DNA of 64,000 bases, from positions 480,354-544,353 of the forward strand of contig JAQJVL010000567.1 in NCBI GenBank assembly GCA_035578905.1, given 5' to 3'. This document shows, piece after piece, positions 11,007-23,500 of this stretch. The notes beneath the pieces are model-generated. The model did not search any database. It was not told the origin of the DNA and saw nothing but the letters and a program-made list of their open reading frames with translations. A program made the translations under genes and the position numbers. Origin of the DNA: Stictocephala bisonia. Lineage: Eukaryota; Arthropoda; Insecta; Hemiptera; Membracidae. Positions within the stretch are counted from its first letter, which is position 1. Each line of letters starts with the position of its first letter.

Positions 11007-12639
11007 CGTTATTATAAGGATACAGTTATATTAAAAACGAAACACAAGTTCTTCTATAACTAACTAAGCTACACCATTTAGGCCTACAGGAACTCCAATA
11101 CACTTAACTAATTGTTTACAGGGAGACAACAACTGGAGTATATGGATATTTTATTTATATATATAATAATTTACTATGTATATAAAATAAAATAATTTGA
11201 TCTAATAATATAATAATTTACTAGATCAAAAGAATTTGATAATCCTTGAAATGAAAACTAAGGTATAAAAATGGCTATTGCTGGAATAAATAGAATAAAA
11301 TACATTTCTAAACAATAATCAAATAATTTTGTTCGGGAAAATAAGTCAATTTTAGGTTTGATCATTGTAAAGCGCTCGGAGTTCTTAGAGCCTTCCCGGG
11401 GGCGAATGCACTCCTCAACACGCGGTTGTGCTCGCTCGGAAACCCACTATAGCGTCTTACGGTCAGCGCGCGATCCAGTAGTATATATTGATGTCTATGT
11501 AGTAAATCAATTATTTTTATCAGCTGAAATTGTCAGATATGAGTTCAATCTGGCAACGCCGCCCAGTTATTTAGGTCTCGCAACCAATCAAGAACAAACC
11601 AACATAACCTGACCATGACTGACTAGACAATTTTGTTTGTTATGGTTAGAGTAGTTTGTATATTAAGTTATGGTATTTTATTTTTAAATTGATATTTACT
11701 GTATTACTTTTGCCAGTCGTGTACATGTCCACAAAAGACATGTCTGAAGGTAGCTTTGGTCAGAGGTAAAAGGATTGTTTGTATTAAAGTTTGTAGAAGT
11801 TATTTACTCTTACGAAGACAATTATTTTAGGTTAACCATTTTAGTAAGTAAATAATTTTGTCATTTGTCCTAACTATAGAATAAAATCTAAAATCTTACA
11901 TTGGCCTAGTATTTATGAAGTGAAAATTCCCTGTTGGTGCAAAAACAATGCTTACAAACATTGAGGTTAGGACCAATAAGTACCCTCTTACTATCTGATG
12001 CTAAAAATGTGTGGGGGAAAGTACACTGGATTGCCTGTAAGGCTGGGTCTGTTTGTTTATCAGTAAGATTAAAAACATGGTTATGTCAGAGCTACCATGG
12101 GTAATGCCACTTCATTAATTTTGGCCAGCCTAGTATGTAAACAAATTAATTACAAATTATATAAATTAATTATTACTTGCTGTATTATGAATAGCTTCAG
12201 TTTTGTATGAAATATTATAAGTTCAATTTATGAATAAACTTCAGTCAATTTAAAGATCAATTTCTTCTTTATAAAAACGTTCTCTTTTTAATTAAACATA
12301 TTTAAATAAAGAAAAGTTTTCTTCACAACCTTTTAACCCTCATCATATCCGCTTTTACTATATTTAAGAATACAAATATAAGTAAATAAAATAATATACA
12401 CTAACTAAACTGCATTGACATTTAACAAAACGGATGTTAAAAAGTAAATAAAATAAATTACACTAACTAAATACATTATTCATTATAATCACAAACTTGA
12501 AAATGGTAGTTTTTATTTAAAATTATTTTAACTACATTGTAGAGTAAAAATAAACATTGCTGTGTTCGAATTATTTACTATATGTTTACATTAAAACCAA
12601 ACAAATCCAATCTTACAGGCAATCCAGTGTATTTTCTTT
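11007..12639. other. Non-coding stretch with a local GC-rich island
   Basis: The 11370-11480 segment is clearly more GC-rich than its surroundings but shows no recognisable domain. A 19 bp sequence (ACACTGGATTGCCTGTAAG) at 12023-12041 is perfectly inverted at 12612-12630, just outside the 3' end of the next LINE. Confidence 0.5.
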
Positions 12640-14290
12640 TTGTTTAACAATTTTATTAACCGTTCAGCAAGTTACAAAATGCTAAGTGACATAACATGTT
12701 AGAATAAGATAATAACAGAGAACTATAAATATTGAGGTCAGCCATTCGGCACCTCAGGAACAGAGTTCAAAATGTTTGATATTAAACTTGCTTGATTAAA
12801 GCATGTTTATGGTAGTTCAAAAATGTCTTTAGATAGCCATGGTTTCAGGCGGAGCGTTCTGATGTTGGTCGGATGTCCTATGTTGAAGTGTTGTACACTA
12901 CTTACAGATGGGAGTTTCTTAAATAATTGTTGAGTCGATTTTTTAATGAACTGATAAATTGGAACAATTCCAAGTTCATGATGAATCTGGGTACTACGCA
13001 CATACCAAGGGCACTTCAGTATGAGTTGTAAAACTTTGTTTTGAAATACCTGCAGTTTCTTTAATGTTCTTTCTGAGGCAGTGCCCCAAACTTGACAGCC
13101 GTACAACAAAAGTGTTCGTAGGATAGTTTTGTATTTACTAAAGAATACTAAAGAAATTGTTGAATAGAAATTGTTGTAGAATACTAAAGATACTAAAGAA
13201 TTGTTTTGTATAACTAAAGAAGGCCGTTTTTACAGACAGAGTTGATTTCTTGTTTATTAATGGAAATAATTTTGACAATCTTCCATAAGCAAGGTTAAGT
13301 TTCTTATTTATGTGGAATTTCCAATTTAGTTTACAATCAAAATAAACGTCTAAATATTTTATTGCTTGATCGGCAGGGTTCCAGGGTATTTTTTCATTTA
13401 AAATTGTGATATTTTGAGGTTCTATTGGCTGACGTAGAGTGAAAATCTTTGCCTCGCTTTTGGTTGGGTTGATAGCTATCCTCCATTTTGAAAACCAAGT
13501 AACTACGCATTCCAAAAACTCTTGTACTCTCATGGTTGCAGTTTCAATGTCATGATGACTAGAGTAAATGAGAGTATCATCAGCAAATGTAGCAATTTTG
13601 ACATTATTTGTCAAATCGGATGTGTATATGTTAAATAGAAGAGGAGATAAAATTGCACCTTGGGGTACTCCAGCATTAACAGGTCTTATCATAGATAGAA
13701 CACCACCAATTTTGACTGAAAACATCCTATCTTTGAGGAAACTTCTTATAATTTTGAACATATAACAAGAGATCCCAGATTCTCTTAATTTAAACAATAA
13801 ACCGTCGTGCCAAACACGATCAAATGCTTGAACTATGTCTAAAATTACGGCAGTAATATGACTTTTGTTATCAAAGCCCTGAATAATGTTTTCTGATACT
13901 CTTAACAGCTGGTGATTAGTAGAATGATGAGAACAAAATCCAAATTGGTGTGGTGGGGCAAGAGACTGTAGTACTTACAAAAGCATCTAAGTGACTTTTA
14001 ATAATTTTCTCAAATAATTTTGAAAGCGTGGGGAGGAGACTTATTGGACAGTAACAACTTACTTGAGATGAAGGCTTTCCAGTGTTGTGGATCACAATGA
14101 TTTGTGAATGTTTCCATGATGTCGGGAAATATGAAATGCTAAGGCAAGCGTTGAAGAGGGATGCAAGTCCTCTTTGAGGCAAGTTACAAAGTAGTATGTT
14201 AGGTATCCCATCATGACCAGGAGATTTTTTATTTTTCACGACTTCAAATGGTGAAAAATGCTCGGAAATAAGCAAACACAACAATGTCTG
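12640..14290 (-). mobile_element. 5'-truncated Jockey-type LINE
   Basis: On the minus strand the reverse transcriptase is read in three open pieces. 14284-13916 holds KKSPGHDGIPN and PISLLPTLSKLFEK. 13797-13138 holds GVPQGAILSPLLF and the catalytic FADDT. 13109-12807 is the C-terminus, starting LYGCQVWGTA. Frameshifts near 13916 and 13140 separate them. Endonuclease and ORF1 are absent, so the copy is 5'-truncated. The 3' UTR ends near 12640 with AATAAAATTGT. Clade is judged Jockey-like from the motifs. It ends only about 190 bp upstream of the PEX12 start codon. Confidence 0.85.
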
Positions 14291-14475
14291 ATGTGAAGGG
14301 GCAGATTATACAACAGTGTAAGCGCTCAAATGATTCTTGTTTTATATATTGAAGCTATATGTCAATTCTATTTCTTAGAACTGTGATATACATAAAGCGT
14401 TTAAGTACTTAAGCTTGTTCTTCATATTTCAGATTTTTTATTTCGACACTAACCAATGAGAACATATAAATTAAA
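14291..14475 (+). promoter_or_regulatory. Probable PEX12 5' flank
   Basis: This 185 bp separates the LINE from the PEX12 start codon and should contain the 5' UTR and at least part of the promoter. I see no clear TATA box or initiator that I would defend. The call rests on position only. Confidence 0.35.
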
Positions 14476-14595
14476 ATGGCTGAGAATGCTGCTCATATAA
14501 CACCGCCTCTTCATTCCAGACCTTCAATATTTGAAGTTTTAGCCCAAGAATCTCTATCTGCACTTCTTTATCCTTCCTTTAAAATATTAGTTCAG
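14476..14595 (+). CDS. PEX12: PEX12 exon 1
   Basis: Codons 1-40, beginning MAENAAH and containing RPSIFEVLAQESL, the conserved PEX12 N-terminus. The ATG is the first in frame at the expected place. The exon ends CAG|GTATTT in phase 0. Reading on past this donor adds no recognisable sequence. Confidence 0.92.
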
Positions 14596-17500
14596 GTATT
14601 TTTATTAAGCTATATTTTGTTTTGGCTGACATTAACACTATAGCATTAAGTATAAACTAGAAATATCTCTTATGTGATGATTAAAGAAGTGAAGCAAGGT
14701 TTTGTATTTAAACTTGATAGTTCTTTTTTTTTGCCTCTATGCTTGTTTCTGTCCCATAATTAAAGCCAAATGTAAATACTATTTGTCTGAAAATGTATTA
14801 TAAAAATGCAGATAGTTTATAAAAAACATAATTTCATAACCAACGTGTTATGATTTCCAATTAATTCAAACCGTTTCATGAAATCAAAAACACCTCATGA
14901 GCTAGTAGAAGAAGTAGTACTTGCATGTACTGGTATCTTGTTTACATGGGTCATGACATACTGACAAAATGTCTGTGGTTGTATAACGAAATACTATAAA
15001 GTGAAGTTTACTCTTCACTGAATAACTAATTTAGCTTTATGTTTCGGTGCTGAAATTAAAATAGAGTAATAGGTAAATGGACTTTCAAGAGGCTAGAGCT
15101 TACATATTCAAGAGTAATATGAAAATATAGTTATGAGAAGTCATGTTAACAGAGATATGTTACTTGTTACTATACATTACAAGTGCTTTCCATTTGTAGC
15201 CTTAATTAAGCTACTATTTATTTTTGATATGTTGAACAACTTAAATGAGAGATTTAAATAAAAATTCTTCAATGATAAAAAGTTTCTTTATTTTTTTTTT
15301 ATAAATAACCAACAAATTAAACTGGTTTCTTCTTAAAATAATAATAAAAACGAAAATAAAAAAATCTCTTCTTTTATTGACTCAATGGAACATAAATAAA
15401 TTAAAACAAATTAAATCAAATATCTTCAGACCAGAACCTTTTATTTAGGCCAACAGTATCAATAAATCTCTTTAAATTCTCAATTTCAAAAATTTACTTA
15501 AATGGAAGATTTTCCTTAAATTGACAAATATTGCAAAATTGCCTCAAAATTCTTAATTTAAAAAATTGAAATTTGAAAACTGAAAATTGAAAATTGAAAT
15601 TCTTAAAGTTGAAATATAAATTGAAAAGTTGAAAAGTTGAAATTCTTAAATTGAAATTGTTAAATTGAAATTTCTTAAAGTTGAAATTGACATTGAAAAG
15701 TTGAAATTGCCTCCGGGAGATCTGAAAAAAAAATAAATAACCAGCTTTTAGTGACTTGAAACATTTTCCTTTCTACAAAATTTTTAAACAGAAGACAAAG
15801 CACTCCAAGAACTGTCACTAGAAGAGTGACTACAAACAAGAACAAGTTTTAACCGCGCATGCTTGGTGGATCTTACCCTATCTACTAAAACCCTACTGAA
15901 AAACCTAACTAGAGAAAACTAGTAAAAATTACTTACGTAGCTGTCCTGGAGGTTTTAACCCACAACGTGACCACAAACAAAGCGCGACATACGCACACAC
16001 ACTCACTAGCGACAAGGAAAATTGCCGATCCGGAAAACAAGACTCCGAACGGTTAAAATCGCCGTGAAGAACAAACGTGGTCACTCGCCAAAAGATTACT
16101 TAAAACTGCTCGAACGCCCGCAAACCTTCCACCAACGGACTTACCCCCTCCTTACTCTAGAAGCTAAATCAACCAATAAGAACCCTCTAAACCAGGACAA
16201 CCGAACAGGTAAGACTCACCAAACATGTTGACTTCAGAAAACATGTCGCATGAAATTGACAGGAAATTAACAACGTGAATATACTGGTTATTTAGCTAAT
16301 TTAAATGGGAAAAAAACTACTTTTTTATTTGAAAGGGGAAGATTCTGAATTTTTCTCAAAACTTGGAGAATTTATATTGAAAGCTTTTGGTAAAAGAACC
16401 AAACACCTAAATCTCTCAGTTCTTACAATATTTAACATTTTCTAGACACAATTCTCTAAAATCATTATAATGAGACAATTAACAATTGTTACATTATTTT
16501 CCCCCTTCACAAGAAAAAAAATTTTTTTTTTTTTTTTTTGAAACCCTATCATCATCACATCTCTAAAAGGACATAATATTTTCTAACCTTAACAACCATT
16601 TCTTTCAAAGCTAACCTAACCCTTTCCTTTTTTCAGATCTCCAAACAAAAAGTTTCTCTCTTAAACTACCATCTTACAAACTACTACAACATTTAAATTT
16701 GTTATCACATTGTCACTTGAAACTCGGGTCAAGAGCACAAGACCAGTCCATTGTTGACAGTCATTGTTGTCCCCAGTCCATTATCCATCGGTAGTAGAAC
16801 GGGACCACAAGCTTGTCCCCTCATCAGAACAGCTGACAGCTTGGCCGATCGATAAACTAGACCGGTTTTGGGTTGACTACGGCCGTCGTCACACTGCATC
16901 CTCCAGTCCACAGCAAGTGTCTCACATAAACAACAGTTAACCAAAAAGGCATTAGACAGTGTTGACATACAACGCTCTGTTGCGTGTTCCATGTGATGTA
17001 GTGTATATAGATCGGAGAGCCATTCAAAAGAATTGTTTTTTTTTTTTTTTTTTTTTTTTTATTTATTTCCCCTTTCAATGAAGTGCTTCAAAATGAGTGC
17101 TCAGTGTCGTTCCGTTTGGTGAAAACCAGAAGTTTCGCAGTCCATAAGTGCTTGGATACAAAAGAAGAAAGAAAAAAAGTTGGGTGCGTAAGTCCACTCA
17201 TATTAAAACAAATCACCAACAAATCAAATTTCAAAATTTTTCCCATTTGCTTCTCCTTTCAGTGTTGTGTTTTGTTTTGTTGTTATTTACAAACAATAGG
17301 AACTGGCTGGAAACTGGTATTGGAAATACATTACAATTAAAAAAATACATAATTTTTCAACTTACATCTTGTTCTAGAAGCTCAAAATTCTTTCTTGTAC
17401 TATTTAACACACTTATAATATAACAAGAATACAAATACAGATTAAATTTCAAATACATAATATCCATGGATAATTAACTACTCGATATAATTTACATAAA

Positions 17501-20500
17501 TAAAATTTGTTTACTCTTTGTTTACTTTTGTCCACCAAGCAATTTATTCGAACATAAAAATTTCATTAAACTTTAAAAGTAATCACTTTGACAGTCTTAA
17601 TCTAACAAATTCTAATCTAACAATTTTAATCTAACAATCATCAAATATTTACATGACATAACATTATTTTTGCTGAAAATACATAATTATATACTAATTT
17701 CACTTTTCTGAAACTGAAATACAACATGAGCATTAGTAATCCGTTATTTACAAACAGACATATAACATGTAAACAAAATTAGTCATTCATTATCAACTTC
17801 AATAATCAAATAATACATTTTAAATAAATTTCAAATATATCAAGTAACCTTGTTTAACCATCTATTTAATTACACAAATTTTTTTTTTTTTTAACCTGAA
17901 AATTATTAATTGCTGAAAACATACATCATTAATTAAAGTTCATAACCCTTCATACATTACCAACTCATATTTACCATCTTCAAGAATAATCTTATTCACT
18001 TCTTTAGACCTTGACATCTTTTATGTGCACTCTTCGCACTTCTTTGGGATTGGACAGCCTCTGCACCAATATGCTCACTGGACTCAGCTGGGCTAGCACC
18101 TGGTACGGACCCTCATAGATGCAATGCAGCTTCTCCTGGAATCCTCGGCTTTGGTCGGACTGCACCCGTGCTCTGATGTAGACCTGCTCTCCGATGCGAA
18201 GTGGGTTCCCATGTTGTCCATCCGCCTTGTGTTTGTTGCGATCTCTCATCCTTCTAAGGTTGTCCACTGCTTTCTCGAACTGCTTTAGTCGGTCTTCTTC
18301 ACTGGGATTCCTCTCCACCAGGTCGTTCAAGCTCCACTTGTTGGTTAACGGATCGTTTTTGGCGTGGTTAAACATTAATTCAAATCCACTAAATCCAGTA
18401 CTCTCACATGTGTTGTTGTTTATGGCTAAATTCAATTCACTGATTTCTTTGTCCCATTTATTTTGTTTGTTATGTGCATAGATTTTTAATATGGCTTTCA
18501 AATTGCGTAAAAACCTTTCACTTTTGTTACCCTGGGGCTGATAAGGTATAGTCGTTTTATGAATTATTCCTTTTTTAAAGAAAAATTGTCTTAATTCATG
18601 AGCTTGAAAGTAAGACGCGTTATCTGACACTATTATTTTAGGCAGTGAGAACAAGCTGAAAATTCGATCATTTAACAATTCTTGAATTTTATTGGATTTA
18701 ATTTCTTTCATGGGGAATAACCAATTAAATTTTGTGAAATCATCCACAACAATAAGCAAGTACTTGTTTTGTTTACTACTCCTAGTTAATGGTCCAAATA
18801 TATCCATGTATAACTTTTCCATAGGCTGCTTCGAGTAACTTGATACTACAGGTCCTTTTAAATATTTATTTGTACTTTTACATTTTTTACACAATTCACA
18901 ATTTTGCACTAGCTTTTTTATATCCTCATGTAGATTCGGCCTATAAAAGTACTGGTTTATTTTTCTAAACGTGTTAGCTATTCCAGGATGTCCACCATAG
19001 GTTGACGTGTGATAATACTCAAACACCATGTTTATTAATTCTTCGGGTAAATAAACCCTATCTTTACTTCGATTGTTATATTTATACATTAAAACACCAT
19101 TTTTCAAAAAATATTTTTCATTGTTAGTTTTGTTTCTTATACTACATATAATTTTTATAATTTCCGGATCCTTATTCTGATATTCAGATAACTGTACACA
19201 TGACATAGGAAAGTCAGTTATGTTAGTTATAAACAGTCTATTGGAGCTGGAGTTGACAATAACAGGTTCTACAGTGGGTGAAACATCGCTAATCTCTTCC
19301 TTATCTACATCCATTGTTTGCACTACCGACTGATCATAACAATGAACTAAAATGTCCTCACTTGGAACTTCCTCTTCATTATTGCTAAATATTCTACTTA
19401 GATAGTCTGCTAATACATTATCTTTACCCTTAATTATTTCTACTTTAAATGGTAAACTCAGAATTATTTCACACCATCTTGCTAGTTTTCCTAATTTTCT
19501 ACAATGTGTTAGAATCCAAGCTAAGGCACTATTGTCACACCTCAAAGTGAATGGCTTTACTTCCAAATAACTATAAAATTTCTGTATTGAGGCTGTTACA
19601 GCTAAGCATTCCTTATGGTAAATACTCATTACTTTTTCACTTTGATTTAGTTTTTTAGAATAAAAAGCTACTGGCTTAAGATCGGCTCCCTCATACTGTA
19701 ATAAACATGCTCCAACTGCATTGTTACTAGCATCAGTGTGTAGAATAAACTCTTGCTCATAATTAGGTATTTTTAATACTGGTGGATTGCTAATTATTGT
19801 TTTTATTTTATCAAAACTTTCCTGACACTTGGAATTCCATTCAAATTTAACATTTTTCTTCCTTAATTCATTTAAAGGAGCTGCAAGTTCAGCATAATTT
19901 GGAATAAATTTAGCAAAATAACTGGACATTCCTATAAATCGACTTACAGCTTTGCTATTGGTAGGGGGTTTGGCACTTAAAATTGAACTGGTGCGCTCAG
20001 GATCTATTGTAACTTGATTATGGCTGATTAGATATCCTAAAAACTTTATTTCTTTAAATACAAATTTTACTTTTTCTGGGTTAACAGTGAGGTTCCATTT
20101 ATTGAGTCTTTCAGTAACTTCTTTAATATGTTGTAAATGTTCATTTAATGTCTTGGAATAAATTATTAAATCGTCCACATAATTAATAACACACTTGAAT
20201 TTCAGTCCCTCCAGTACTCTATTTAAATAACTGGATAACAAAGATGAGCCTAAATGAAGACCAAATGGAATGCGATTGAATTCAAAGCTTTCAAATGGTG
20301 TACTAAAACTTGTTATTCTTTTACTTTCTTCCGATAATCTAATTTGGTGAAAACTGCTACATAAATCTAAGACTGTAAAATATTTTGCTCCTTCTAGGAA
20401 ATGGTGAATATCATGCAAGTCACCCAGCGGTGTGTTTACTTTCTCTATTTTCTTGTTTACTTCTGAATAATTAATAACTAGCCTATATTTGTCTTCACCC

Positions 20501-23500
20501 TTCGGTACTAAGAATGCAGGGCTATTGTATGGTGATTGACTAGGCCTAATAATATTTTGTTTGAGTAAGTCATCTAATATATTTTTCAAAATTTTCATCT
20601 TAGCAGGATTAACTGGATATGGTCTAATATTGACAGGAGTAGTATCATTCAACTTAATTGTATATTCATAATCTATTCCACTGCCTATTTTATTAGTGTA
20701 AACATTTGGATATTTTTCTATTAAATCAACTATTTCTTCCTTGACTTCACTACAGCCAATATTTACTTGTTTACTAACATTGTTTACATTAATTCTTATG
20801 TTAGCTAAACTGTGAATGAATTCGATTTTTACATTAGGCTTGAAGTTAAAATAACACTGGTTACTTTTCAAGTCTACTACCAACTCACTTTGTTTAATAA
20901 ATTGACTCCCAATTATCATAGCATAACTTAATTGTTTACTTACTTGGACAAGTATTTTCCAAGTAAATTCATTTATTTTTATTTTTAAATTACACTGCCC
21001 CAGTATCTTCATTTCACTTTGACTCGCTGTACGACACTTAATATCTGACCTATTCAACTGTAACTTAGGACAACATGCTTTTAATTTGTTAAACAAATCT
21101 TCACTAATTACATTAATTGAACTTCCAGTATCAATTAATGCTTCCTGTTTCACTTTGTTGTTTACTATAACTTCAATAGTTGGTAAAATGTTTAGACTGT
21201 GTTCCATATTATCAGTGTTATTGTTTACACTTGAGTGAGTCATCTTGTCGTCTGCTGTGTTGTTGTGTATGGGTTTGTTTTTGTTTACATTTTGCTGGAT
21301 TTCTGGGAGGGGATCGACACGAGATCCGAATTTGGCCAACTCCCTCCCATAATCTAGTTTTTTGGCTTCTGTGTTGTAATCTCCTTCTGTGTAAAACTTG
21401 TTCCGGGTCTATTGTATTTTACTGGGTTGTATTGTTTATTGGGTGGTGTGAAAACTTTGTTGTACTGCTGTGTGTGCTTCTGTGTGTTTCTATTTTGATA
21501 GCAATCCCTCGCTATGTGTCCATATTTATTACATATAAAACATGTTTTTCGATCTTCTACATTGTTTACATTACGGCTAGCGCTATGCTTAGGTGGTAGG
21601 TATGCTCTTACCTCTCTACGTTGCACATCGTTGTAACATACATTTTGTACTTGAATACACATGCTATCTAGGTCTGCATAGCTGGTAGGATTTCCCACAA
21701 ATACTAATTTAGCTCTAGTTTCTGGATTTAATCCTAATTTAACAATGTCTACTACTTCTTCTTCGGTGTATCTAGTATTAAGTACCTCACTATAGATTTT
21801 CAATTCATTTATATATACTTCTAATGGTTCCCCAGACTTCTGTGGACGGTTTACCATTGTTTTCTTTAAGTTTTCTCTCAGCCCCATTGGAACGAATTGT
21901 TTTAGAATAATAAGATGAGTTTCACTTACAGTGTCCCTCTCTTCTTTACACTTTAATATTTTACTATACAAAGGACCGTTAGCATATCCCAAGATAATCT
22001 CTAAAATCTCACTATCTTTTAACTTTGTTTCATTTTTCAAAGCTAACATGTTTTTAATGAATTTGATCAACAAGCTAGCGTTTAACCCATCTGTTACCTC
22101 AAATCTATTTAGATAACGCTCTAGTGGATTAGGTAGGCGAGAATAATTCAACGTAACATTTCGTTGACAGTTGAAATTATCTGCCATTTCTGGAGATGCG
22201 ACTCCGTTCAAGGGTGCGCTTATCGATTGGCTCATTAGAACCGGTTTCTGCACTCCCCTTACTAAGCTTTGTTCAAACTCGTCTTCAATTTCGCCGTTTC
22301 TAGTTATCTCCTGCTCTATGTTGTCCTTCTCTGCTAAATCAATGTTAATTTTCCCTACCATTTCCTTCAAGGAATTTAAATTTTCCTCGAGGGATGACAC
22401 TTTAGCTAAAGCGGCTTCATTACTTACAAACAACCCTTTTAGACCCTTTAATCTTAATTCGTAATGAGCTAACTTAGCTTCAATACGGATTATATCACTT
22501 AAACATCTACTTTCCACCACACCCTCAATTCTTTCTTTCAGATTTTCCAAGTTTACTTTAATGAACTCATATTCCTCTCCACCTACTACATGGCCGGACA
22601 GGTAACCTATATTAGGCCTAACACCTAACTTGACAAGCTCTCTAAGTTTCTTTCTTAAATCACCCACTAGTATGCTGTCTTCTACTTCTATTCCTCTTAA
22701 ACGTGCTTCATACATAAGTTCTTTCTTCAGTAGAAAGTCTACCTTGAGTGCCATCTTCTCAATTTATTTAATATTAAATTTTCTTTTAAAATCTGGTCTG
22801 AGATAATTGGTTATAAGCACACACTTCTATTTTTAAACGTCTCTCTGTTGTTCAACTAGCAGAGTCGCGCACTTAATGTAGCCTTAATTAAGCTACTATT
22901 TATTTTTGATATGTTGAACAACTTAAATGAGAGATTTAAATAAAAATTCTTCAATGATAAAAAGTTTCTTTATTTTTTTTTTATAAATAACCAACAAATT
23001 AAACTGGTTTCTTCTTAAAATAATAATAAAAACGAAAATAAAAAAATCTCTTCTTTTATTGACTCAATGGAACATAAATAAATTAAAACAAATTAAATCA
23101 AATATCTTCAGACCAGAACCTTTTATTTAGGCCAACAGTATCAATAAATCTCTTTAAATTCTCAATTTCAAAAAATTTACTTAAATGGAAGATTTTCCTT
23201 AAATTGACAAATATTGCAAAATTGCCTCAAAATTCTTAATTTGAAAAATTGAAATTTGAAAACTGAAAATTGAAAATTGAAATTCTTAAAGTTGAAATAT
23301 AAATTGAAAAGTTGAAAAGTTGAAATTGCCTCCGGGAGATCTGAAAAAAAAAATGAATAACCAGCTTTTAGTGACTTGAAACATTTTCCTTTCTACAAAA
23401 TTTTTAAACAGAAGACAAAGCACTCCAAGAACTGTCACTAGAAGAGTGACTACAAACAAGAACAAGTTTTAACCGCGCATGCTTGGTGGATCTTACCCTA

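Noticed and set aside
16729..16992. Possible envelope gene in the 3' part of the LTR element
   Set aside because: The frame is only 87 codons, with no signal peptide, cleavage site or membrane anchor.
22171..22464. 97-codon + strand frame opposite gag
   Set aside because: It is a shadow of the gag coding frame on the opposite strand.
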